Assembly (NCBI GenBank): GCA_902511405.1
Contig: CABXEZ010000004.1
Span: 8,001 to 69,620 of the forward strand
Length of the DNA: 61,620 nt
Source of the DNA: an uncultured Alphaproteobacteria bacterium
GTDB lineage: Bacteria; Pseudomonadota; Alphaproteobacteria; HIMB59; GCA-002718135
Direction: 5' to 3'
The notes under the pieces are model-generated. The model was not told the origin of the DNA and ran no database searches. It was given only the letters and a program-made list of their open reading frames with translations. Shown here in pieces: positions 55,145-61,620 of this stretch. Position numbers and translations under genes: made by a program. Numbering within the stretch: position 1 is the first letter of the stretch; every line of letters begins with the position of its first letter.

Positions 55145-55612
55145 ATGAAGATTTATCTATCAACTGGAAAAGTTAAAAAAGAGTGGACTGATTATAACGG
55201 TCATATGAATTTGGCATTTTATATTCATTTATTTGATAGTGGATGGGAAGTAATGTTAAATAAATTTGATATGGGAGAACAAGCAGCTAAAACTGAGAAA
55301 AAAACTACCTTCGCTGTAGAGTCCCATACTACTTACGATAAAGAAGTTAAAGAGGGAGATGAAGTGGATATTAATTTGTTATTTTTAGATATTGATAACA
55401 AAAGACTAGTTTACAAACTTGAGATGACTCATAAAGATGAAAAATATAGAGCCGCAACAACTGAAGTTTGTTCTTTGTATGTAGATCTTAGTAAAAGAAA
55501 AGTTACTGAATTTGAACCGCTAAAAAAACAAAAAATTAATGATTTTATTCAAGAAAATAAAATTAATTTTGAAGAAAAAGACCTAAAGCTTCTTTCAAAA
55601 TTGAAAAAATAA
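55145..55612 (+). CDS. hotdog-fold acyl-CoA thioesterase, probable betainyl-CoA thioesterase
   Basis: A 4-hydroxybenzoyl-CoA-thioesterase-like hotdog protein of 155 aa. EWTDYNGHMNLAFYIHLF (14-31) holds the catalytic Asp and the HMN helix start, and FAVESHTTYDKEV is the second strand pair. Divergent from the BKACE and carnitine dehydrogenase genes, it would release glycine betaine from betainyl-CoA. A general short-chain thioesterase cannot be ruled out. It ends next to the convergent HD-domain gene. Confidence 0.78.
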   Translation: MKIYLSTGKVKKEWTDYNGHMNLAFYIHLFDSGWEVMLNKFDMGEQAAKTEKKTTFAVESHTTYDKEVKEGDEVDINLLFLDIDNKRLVYKLEMTHKDEKYRAATTEVCSLYVDLSKRKVTEFEPLKKQKINDFIQENKINFEEKDLKLLSKLKK

Positions 55613-56191
55613 TTATAAATTTCTATAAGGTTGTCTATTAAATATTTTTTGAACTAGTGGTATAAAATCTTTCAGAGGGATAGTATCATAACTTGGATCA
55701 AAAGATGCTTGATCCCATTTTTCACAAAAATTTATTGTATCTTTATAAAATTCATGTCCTATAAACTTATCTCTTAGATTTCTATCTTTCCCATAATAGT
55801 GATTATAGTAATAGGCTTGAAACAATCCATGTTGCTCCACGATCCATCTTGTTTTTTCAGATACAAACGGTTTAAGGACTGCTGCTGCTAATTCAGAATG
55901 GTTTAAAGGCGCAATCTCATCACCAATATCATGTAAGAGTGACGCAACGATCATTTCTTCAGAAGCATTATCTCTTAATGCTCGTGACGCAGTTTGAAGT
56001 GAGTGCTCTAGTCGTGAAACTTTATATCCTCCCATTGAATTATCTAAACCTTTTAGTACTCGAACAAGACGATCTGCAGTTCCTTTTATGTATTTATCTT
56101 CAAAATTAGCAAGAAGTTCGTAGTCTTCTTTATCTCCATCCTTCATTTCTATGAATTTTACTTCATTTTTTAACATGAAATAATTATACAT
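55613..56191 (-). CDS. HD-domain protein with PhnZ/TmpB/MIOX-like metal pattern
   Basis: A 192-aa HD-domain protein. Potential metal ligands are His63 (LEHSLQ), His87-Asp88 (LLHDIGDE), His98 (LNHSEL), His121 (EQHGLF) and Asp160 (KWDQASF). Six ligands in this order are what mixed-valent diiron HD oxygenases use, in contrast to simple phosphohydrolases. The start may be five codons later (MLKNEV), which would leave about 30 bases instead of 14 before the divergent aguA gene. Its position beside a betaine-producing thioesterase gene is suggestive. Phosphonate or quaternary-amine oxygenase and phosphohydrolase activities all remain open. Confidence 0.75.
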   Translation of the reverse strand: MYNYFMLKNEVKFIEMKDGDKEDYELLANFEDKYIKGTADRLVRVLKGLDNSMGGYKVSRLEHSLQTASRALRDNASEEMIVASLLHDIGDEIAPLNHSELAAAVLKPFVSEKTRWIVEQHGLFQAYYYNHYYGKDRNLRDKFIGHEFYKDTINFCEKWDQASFDPSYDTIPLKDFIPLVQKIFNRQPYRNL

Positions 56192-56205
56192 ATTTTTAAT
56201 ACATT

Positions 56206-57189
56206 ATGAAACTAATTCCTGAATGGCATGAACACGAATATTGCTTAATTGCATGGCCATGTAACCATGATTTGTATGGAGATATAATCTTTGAAGCAAA
56301 GCGTGAAGTAACTAATATAATAATTGAAATTGCAAAAACTGAAAAAGTTATAGTACTTTGTAATGAAGAAGACATAATAGAAGTTAAAAATAATATTCAA
56401 GCTAATAATATAAAAATTTTAAGCTGTAAGTTAGATGACTCTTGGATGAGAGATATAGCTCCTATATTTTGTTCTGAAGATAAAAAAATAAAATCAGTAA
56501 ATTTTATATTTAATGGATATGGGAAATATTCAGATTTTCAAAACGATAATAAAGTTTCAGATTTCATTTCTAATTATTTTAAAATTCAATCTATTTTTTC
56601 AGATATAGTTCTTGAAGGTGGCGCTATTACATATGATGACAATTCAAATCTTTTTTCTACGAAAAATGTAATTTTTAATAAAAATAGGAAACAGACTTTT
56701 AGTGAAGAAAAGATTTTAAATGAATTAAAAACAATATTTAATTTAAAAAATATTTTTCTATTTGATAATGGTCTTGTTGAAGATGATACAGATGGTCATG
56801 TAGATAATTTATTATGCCCAATTGGAAATAATAAATATTTAATTGCAGATTCTAATAAATCTAATTTAAATTATGACATTCTTAATAAAAATAAAAAAGA
56901 TTTAATTGATTTCTTTAATCATTCTCAACAAAAATTCGAATTAATCTCACTTCCATTACCCTCTAATAAAAAAATTAATAATAAAAATCTAATAAGCTCT
57001 TATATAAATTTTTATTTTACTAATAATAAAATTATTTTGCCTAAGTTTAATGTAAAAGAAGATCATGAAGTTGAAACAATATTTAAAGATTTATTTCCAA
57101 CTAAAGAGATTGTTATGATTGAAACTAGCAACATAAATTATGGGGGAGGCAACATCCACTGTATAACCATGAATGTTCCAAAAATATGA
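56206..57189 (+). CDS. aguA: agmatine deiminase
   Basis: Hydrolyses agmatine to N-carbamoylputrescine and ammonia. A guanidino-group-modifying fold (327 aa) with PEWHEHEYCLIAWP, DDSWMRDIAPIF (the conserved Asp/Arg loop), VEDDTDGHVDN with the catalytic His, and the nucleophile Cys319 in NYGGGNIHC. It is slightly shorter than many homologues (about 340-370 aa). It overlaps aguB by four bases. Confidence 0.9.
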   Translation: MKLIPEWHEHEYCLIAWPCNHDLYGDIIFEAKREVTNIIIEIAKTEKVIVLCNEEDIIEVKNNIQANNIKILSCKLDDSWMRDIAPIFCSEDKKIKSVNFIFNGYGKYSDFQNDNKVSDFISNYFKIQSIFSDIVLEGGAITYDDNSNLFSTKNVIFNKNRKQTFSEEKILNELKTIFNLKNIFLFDNGLVEDDTDGHVDNLLCPIGNNKYLIADSNKSNLNYDILNKNKKDLIDFFNHSQQKFELISLPLPSNKKINNKNLISSYINFYFTNNKIILPKFNVKEDHEVETIFKDLFPTKEIVMIETSNINYGGGNIHCITMNVPKI

Positions 57190-58043
57190 ATATCAAAGTA
57201 GCCACATCTCAATTTGCAACTATTAAAGATGATTTTGATTCAAATCTCAACAAAGCAATCAAATTAATTGAAGACGCAGCAAAAAAAAATGTAGATATAT
57301 TATTGTTACAAGAATTATTTTTAGATAATTACTTTTGCTCAACAAAAAATGCTAAGTTTTTTAATCTTGCAATAGATTTTCCCTCTAATCCTATGTTTGA
57401 GAAATTATCCAATATTTGTAAAAGTAAAAATATTTCTTTACCAATAAGTTTTTTTCAAAAAGATGGTACTAAATATTTTAACTCACTTGTTATGATTGAC
57501 TCAGATGGAAAATACAGTGAAGTTTATAACAAATCCCATGTCCCTGAAGGAGTAGGTTACAATGAAAAGTATTATTTTGAAAAAGGCACAACTGGTTTTA
57601 TGGTTTTTGATACTCCAAAAGCAAAAGTTGGCTGTGCAATTTGTTGGGATCAGTGGTTTCCAGAATGTGCAAGAATACTTACTTTAAAAGGAGCAGATCT
57701 TATTTTTTATCCATCTGCAATCGGCTCTGAACCTCACATGCCAGAGTTAAATTCGAAAGATCACTGGGTAAACACTATGATCGGTCACGCTGCAGCTAAT
57801 CAAATTCCAATTATTGCCTCAAATCGAATTGGTAAAGAAATTGAAGAAGATATAGAGGTAAATTTTTATGGGAATTCATTTATTTTAGATCACTTAGGGA
57901 ATGTCATAAAAAGAATGAATGATAAAGAAGAAGGTTATATTTCTGCTAATTTTGATCTAAACATTTCATATCAATACAGAAAGATGTGGGGGAATTTCCG
58001 TGATAGAAGACCTGATCTGTATAAAAAAATTCTCGATTTTTAA
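57186..58043 (+). CDS. aguB: N-carbamoylputrescine amidase
   Basis: A nitrilase-superfamily enzyme (285 aa) that converts N-carbamoylputrescine to putrescine, CO2 and ammonia. The triad is visible: Glu43 in LLQELFLD, Lys116 in YNKSHVPEG, Cys153 in CAICWDQWFPE. The GYNEKYYFEKG block and MWGNFRDRRPDLY end are characteristic of AguB. It follows aguA with overlapping stop and start codons and precedes the polyamine importer by about 40 bases. Confidence 0.93.
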   Translation: MNIKVATSQFATIKDDFDSNLNKAIKLIEDAAKKNVDILLLQELFLDNYFCSTKNAKFFNLAIDFPSNPMFEKLSNICKSKNISLPISFFQKDGTKYFNSLVMIDSDGKYSEVYNKSHVPEGVGYNEKYYFEKGTTGFMVFDTPKAKVGCAICWDQWFPECARILTLKGADLIFYPSAIGSEPHMPELNSKDHWVNTMIGHAAANQIPIIASNRIGKEIEEDIEVNFYGNSFILDHLGNVIKRMNDKEEGYISANFDLNISYQYRKMWGNFRDRRPDLYKKILDF

Positions 58044-58071
58044 TATATTTTATTTATTATAAATTTTATTT

Positions 58072-58077
58072 AGGAGG
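58072..58077 (+). promoter_or_regulatory. strong Shine-Dalgarno sequence of the polyamine-binding protein gene
   Basis: AGGAGG stands six bases before the ATG, as at proX. These are the only two full AGGAGG motifs noticed ahead of starts in the window, and both belong to periplasmic binding proteins. Confidence 0.8.
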
Positions 58078-58083
58078 CAAACT

Positions 58084-59136
58084 ATGCTCAAGTATTTTAT
58101 ATCTCTAATAGTTTTAATTTCTTTCTCGGTCAAAGCGAAAGAAGAATTATTTATCTACAATTGGTCTGATTATATAGCTGAAGATACAATTGCAAATTTT
58201 GAAAGTGAATTCGGAATTGATGTCACTTATGATGTATTTGACTCAAATGAAGTTTTGGAAGCTAAACTTTTAGCTGGTGGATCTGGTTATGATATTGTTG
58301 TTCCATCAGGTTCATTTTTAGAAAATCAAATTAAGGCAGGAGTATTTCAACAACTTAATAAATCTAAATTATCAAATTTAGGAAATTTAGATCCTAATGT
58401 TCTTGCAAAAATTGACGCTCACGATCCTGGTGGAAATTATTCAGTTAATTACATGTATGGCACAACAGGGGTAGGGTATAATGTAGACAAAGTTGATGAA
58501 GATGAAATTACTAGTTGGAGTGTTTTATTTGACCCAGCTATAGCTGCAAAATATGAAGACTGTGGAATATCAATGTTGGATGCTCCATCTGAAGTTATGG
58601 AAATAGCATTAAAGTACATAGGTAAAGATCCGTATACTGAAGATGAAAAAGATTATGAGGCTGCACTTGAAATGCTCCAAAAAATTAGACCTTTTATTAG
58701 ATACTTTGACTCTTCTCAATATATTGATGATCTGGCAAATGGAGAGATTTGTCTAGCCATGGGTTGGTCAGGAGATGTTTTCATTGCTGCAGATGAAGCA
58801 GCAGATGGTGTAGAGGCGTGGTATTCTATTCCTTCAGAGGGTACAGTAATTTGGTTTGATATGATGGCTATACCTTCAGATGCTAAGAACGTTGAAAATG
58901 CTCATAAATTTATAAATTATATTATGAGACCTCAAGTTGCTGCTGATATTACAAATTATGTTTGGTATTCAAATCCAAATCAAGCAGCTAATGAATTAGT
59001 TGACCCAGAGATATTTGAAGATCCAGCAATTTATCCTGATGAAGCAACATTAAGCATGCTTTTTGCAGATACAGCTGATTCTCCAAAAAAAGCAAAATTA
59101 TCAAGCAAGTATTTTAATAAATTTAAATCAAATTAA
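58084..59136 (+). CDS. potD: spermidine/putrescine ABC substrate-binding protein
   Basis: A periplasmic binding protein of 350 aa. A short signal peptide (about 1-18, ending SFSVKA) precedes ELFIYNWSDYIAEDT, the typical PotD/PotF start. GYDIVVPSGSFLENQI, YMYGTTGVGYN and ANGEICLAMGWSGD line the binding cleft with aromatic and acidic residues for a polyamine. It follows aguAB, so putrescine uptake and synthesis are grouped. PotF (putrescine) and PotD (spermidine-preferring) cannot be separated with confidence. Confidence 0.88.
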   Translation: MLKYFISLIVLISFSVKAKEELFIYNWSDYIAEDTIANFESEFGIDVTYDVFDSNEVLEAKLLAGGSGYDIVVPSGSFLENQIKAGVFQQLNKSKLSNLGNLDPNVLAKIDAHDPGGNYSVNYMYGTTGVGYNVDKVDEDEITSWSVLFDPAIAAKYEDCGISMLDAPSEVMEIALKYIGKDPYTEDEKDYEAALEMLQKIRPFIRYFDSSQYIDDLANGEICLAMGWSGDVFIAADEAADGVEAWYSIPSEGTVIWFDMMAIPSDAKNVENAHKFINYIMRPQVAADITNYVWYSNPNQAANELVDPEIFEDPAIYPDEATLSMLFADTADSPKKAKLSSKYFNKFKSN

Positions 59137-59151
59137 AAAAATATACTTCAT

Positions 59152-59183
59152 TTCAGCACTAATATATTTATGTTAGTGCTGAA
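59152..59183 (+). terminator. stem-loop abutting the potA start codon
   Basis: TTCAGCACTAA (59152-59162) pairs perfectly with 59173-59183 around a ten-base AU-rich loop, and its 3' arm ends two bases before the potA ATG. There is no clear Shine-Dalgarno, so the hairpin may damp termination and translation of the downstream genes. Pairing is seen in sequence. The role is inferred. Confidence 0.65.
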
Positions 59184-59185
59184 TT

Positions 59186-60256
59186 ATGACTAATAAAAAT
59201 TTTTTAAAAATAGAAAATATTTCAAAATCCTTTGGTAAGATAAAAGTTCTTGAAAATATAAATTTAAATATATCTAAATCAGAATTTTTTGGTTTGTTAG
59301 GATCATCCGGATCTGGGAAAACTACATTGTTAAGAATTTTAGGAGGTTTTGAGATTCCTGATAGTGGGAGAATTTATCTTGATGGACTAGATATTACTAA
59401 TCTTGAGCCTTTTGAAAGACCGCTGAACTATATGTTTCAATCATATGCTTTATTCCCACATTTAAATGTTTTTAACAACTTAGCCTTTGGAATTAAAGAT
59501 CACTTTGATAAAAATGAAATTAGCCTCAAGGTAAATGAAATTTCAAAACTTTTATCAATTGAAAATCTTCTAAATAGAAGAATTAAACAATTATCTGGAG
59601 GTGAGCAGCAGAGAGTTGCACTAGGTAGATGTTTAATAAAAAAACCTAAACTGCTTCTATTAGATGAGCCACTTGCAGCATTGGATAAAAAACTAAGAAC
59701 AAAGACACAGTTGGAATTAACATCTCTTCAAAAACAATTAGAGATTACTTTTGTATTTGTTACTCATGATCAGGAAGAGGCTATGTCTTTATCAGACAGG
59801 ATGGCAATTATGAAAAATGGTAATATTTTAGAATGCTCAAGTCCTGAAGAAATTTATGAAAACCCAAAAAATACTTATACAGCCAACTTTGTTGGCATTG
59901 CTAATATTTTTGAATTAAAAAAGAAAAACGAAAACTATTTTTCTAATGAATTGAATACTCAATTTGAAATTAGTAAAAATGAATTAAATGAGAATTTTAA
60001 TATCCTACTCAGACCAGAGAAAATAAAAATTATAAAAAAAAATAACACCGATACAAAAAATTTAAACTCGGTAGAGGGCACTATTATAGAAAAATCATAC
60101 TTGGGAAGCTTTACTCGCTATGAAGTAAAATGTAATGAAAAAATTATTTCTGTAATTGATCAAAATTACAATGATAATACCAATTATAATTTCCCTGTTG
60201 GCGAACAAGTCATATGTAGTTGGTCAAAAGAGTCGGTTAAAATATTAGAGGATTAA
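59186..60256 (+). CDS. potA: spermidine/putrescine ABC ATPase
   Basis: A 356-aa importer ATPase. Walker A is GSSGSGKTT (39-47), Q-loop FQSYALFPHL, signature LSGGEQQRVALGR, Walker B LLLLDEPLAALD, and a VFVTHDQEEA switch. A C-terminal TOBE-type domain extends from about 235 to the end. The potB-like gene follows directly, and this gene would energise both permeases. Confidence 0.9.
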   Translation: MTNKNFLKIENISKSFGKIKVLENINLNISKSEFFGLLGSSGSGKTTLLRILGGFEIPDSGRIYLDGLDITNLEPFERPLNYMFQSYALFPHLNVFNNLAFGIKDHFDKNEISLKVNEISKLLSIENLLNRRIKQLSGGEQQRVALGRCLIKKPKLLLLDEPLAALDKKLRTKTQLELTSLQKQLEITFVFVTHDQEEAMSLSDRMAIMKNGNILECSSPEEIYENPKNTYTANFVGIANIFELKKKNENYFSNELNTQFEISKNELNENFNILLRPEKIKIIKKNNTDTKNLNSVEGTIIEKSYLGSFTRYEVKCNEKIISVIDQNYNDNTNYNFPVGEQVICSWSKESVKILED

Positions 60257-61144
60257 TTGAAAAAAAAACCATTTGAAAAATATTTTATATTAAGTCCTTA
60301 CATTTGGTTGGTATTATTTTTTTTTATTCCATTAGCTATAATATTTAAAATTTCAATTTCAGTATCTGAATGGGGTATGCCACCTTATCAGGATATATTT
60401 GTAAACAATGATGGTTTCAAAATTAATATTACCTTAGAAAATTATTTATATATTTTGAGTGACTTTTATTATATTCGCTCATTTCTAAACTCAATTGTTT
60501 TAGCCTTTATCTCAACTTTTTTTTGCATACTTATTGGCTTTCCGCTTGCCTTTTATATTGCTACATCAGACATAAAATTAAGAAATATTTTATTAATTCT
60601 TGTTATCATTCCATTTTGGTCGTCATTTTTATTGAGAGTTTATGCATGGAAAATTATTTTACAAAATAATGGAATTTTAAACTTAATACTTTTAAAATTA
60701 GGGATAATTTCGGAACCACTTCAATTATTGTATAATCAATATGCAGTAATAATGGGTATTGTTTATACTTACTTACCATTAATGATTTTACCACTTTACG
60801 GGTATTTGAATAAGTTTGATCTAAATTTAATAGATGCCTCTAAAGATTTAGGGCTTAATCGTATAAAATCTTTTTTTAGAGTAATTCTGCCCTTATCATT
60901 ACCTGGTATTATAGCCGGCTCGCTTCTTGTTTTCATACCAGTTGTTGGGGAATTTATTATTCCAGAGATGTTAGGTGGAAGTGATAAATTATATTATGGT
61001 AAAATATTGTGGGAAGAGTTTTTTGTTAATAGAAATTGGCCAGGTGCAAGCGCTTTAGCTTTTACTGGAATTATTGTTTTAGTTTTACCAATAATAATAT
61101 TTCAAATTATTTATTCAAAATGGACAGTTAAAAATGAAATCTAG
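60257..61144 (+). CDS. potB: spermidine/putrescine ABC permease I
   Basis: An inner-membrane permease of 295 aa with six helices, read from a TTG directly after the potA stop. LIDASKDLGLNRIKSFFRVILPLSLPG is split over the EAA loop (LIDASKDLGLNRIKSF, then LPLSLPGIIAGS) that docks on PotA. GEFIIPEMLGGSD is a PotB-type motif. An ATG start was not seen in frame before the first helix, so TTG is reasonable. It overlaps potC by 11 bases. Confidence 0.87.
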   Translation: MKKKPFEKYFILSPYIWLVLFFFIPLAIIFKISISVSEWGMPPYQDIFVNNDGFKINITLENYLYILSDFYYIRSFLNSIVLAFISTFFCILIGFPLAFYIATSDIKLRNILLILVIIPFWSSFLLRVYAWKIILQNNGILNLILLKLGIISEPLQLLYNQYAVIMGIVYTYLPLMILPLYGYLNKFDLNLIDASKDLGLNRIKSFFRVILPLSLPGIIAGSLLVFIPVVGEFIIPEMLGGSDKLYYGKILWEEFFVNRNWPGASALAFTGIIVLVLPIIIFQIIYSKWTVKNEI

Positions 61145-61620
61145 ATTTATTAAAAACTTTATTATTTCTTTAGGTTTATTTTTTTTATATTTTCCAATTT
61201 TGGTTTTAATATTCTATTCATTTAATGAAAACAAAAGAGTAATGGTTTGGAAAGGTTTTTCTTTTAAGTGGTACGGTGAATTATTAAAAAATGAACAAAT
61301 TATTGAAGCTTTTATCGTTAGTATAAAAATTGCAAGTTTTTCAGCAACTATTTCAACAATTTTAGGAGTAATGATTGGATATTCTTTGGTGAGAATAAAA
61401 AAAATTCCATTCAAATCTTTTTATATTTTTCTATCCTCAACCCCATTAGTTCTACCAGAACTAATTTTAGGTTTAGCAATGCTTCTATTTTTTATAAGTT
61501 TAAATAATTTAATTAGCTTTCCATCAACCAGAGGTCAGCTAACTATTTTTATATCACATGTAACTTTTTGTATTGCTTTTGTTGCAATTATTATTCAGGC
61601 AAGACTTACTGATTTTAATA
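61134..61620 (+). CDS. potC: spermidine/putrescine ABC permease II, 3' truncated by the window
   Basis: The first 162 codons of a second polyamine permease, starting at ATG inside the end of potB. Helix 1 is at about 8-30 (FIISLGLFFLYFPILVLIF), followed by the PotC-like SFNENKRVMVWKGFSFKWY and STPLVLPELILGLAML. The EAA loop lies past the window end. The gene completes a PotABCD-type importer. Confidence 0.88.
   Translation, partial: MKSRFIKNFIISLGLFFLYFPILVLIFYSFNENKRVMVWKGFSFKWYGELLKNEQIIEAFIVSIKIASFSATISTILGVMIGYSLVRIKKIPFKSFYIFLSSTPLVLPELILGLAMLLFFISLNNLISFPSTRGQLTIFISHVTFCIAFVAIIIQARLTDFN

Overview
The window reads as chromosomal DNA of an AT-rich, streamlined, probably marine alphaproteobacterium. 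The inference rests on very low GC, genes that abut or overlap by 1-29 bases, almost no intergenic DNA, a ScfR/RamB-type regulator, and a catabolic repertoire for betaine, carnitine, agmatine and polyamines. SAR11-like or HIMB59/AEGEAN-169-like lineages fit, but the sequence alone does not place it to genus. No rRNA, tRNA, integrase, transposase or CRISPR array was seen.

Region 1 (about 1-39.2 kb) is a large surface-polysaccharide island, visibly poorer in GC than the rest. It is built from sugar-nucleotide modules. These are UDP-glucuronate 4-epimerase, GDP-fucose (fcl, gmd) and PseB/PseC (38-5175); a nonulosonic-acid module with two NeuB-family synthases flanking a radical SAM/SPASM enzyme and followed by a SpsF-like cytidylyltransferase (7344-11529); a methyltransferase, a glycosyltransferase and a sulfotransferase-like protein (11526-14911); a Gfo/Idh oxidoreductase, an SDR and an AroB-like sugar-phosphate cyclase (15457-18308); a GDP-mannose 3,5-epimerase-like enzyme, a glycosyltransferase and an ABC lipid-oligosaccharide flippase (18305-22072); and a pyruvate-type aldolase, KdsB-like cytidylyltransferase, glycosyltransferase, epimerase and HAD phosphatase (22056-26148). 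The rest of the island holds glycosyltransferases, an RmlD-like reductase, a nucleotide-sugar dehydrogenase, an AsnB/WbtH-like amidotransferase, an EpsG-like polymerase, a membrane protein with Wzz-like topology, an O-antigen ligase and a WecA-like initiating transferase (26149-39244). Together these can build, modify (methyl, sulfo, amide), flip, polymerise and ligate a complex acidic glycan. One gap (14912-15456) carries decayed copies of the adjacent glycosyltransferase and sulfotransferase genes, direct evidence of duplication and loss inside the island.

Region 2 (39.2-56.2 kb) is nutrient-acquisition metabolism centred on quaternary amines. It holds a class V PLP enzyme, a class II aldolase-family protein, an aldehyde dehydrogenase, a gamma-butyrobetaine-hydroxylase-like dioxygenase, an EamA permease, a ProXWV-type betaine ABC importer, an SDR, a GMC oxidoreductase and an aldo/keto reductase. 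A ScfR-type regulator with operator-like repeats follows, diverging from a 57-residue ORF. Last come L-carnitine dehydrogenase, BKACE and a hotdog thioesterase. The parts fit gamma-butyrobetaine to carnitine to dehydrocarnitine to betainyl-CoA to glycine betaine. An HD-domain protein with a six-ligand diiron-type pattern completes the block.

Region 3 (56.2-61.6 kb) converts agmatine to putrescine (AguA, AguB) and imports polyamines (PotD-PotA-PotB-PotC-like; the last gene runs off the window).

The best candidates for undescribed biology are the radical-SAM/double-NeuB module, the AroB-like cyclase in a glycan cluster, the aldolase-KdsB module, and the split quaternary-amine gene set with two misannotation-prone oxygenase families.
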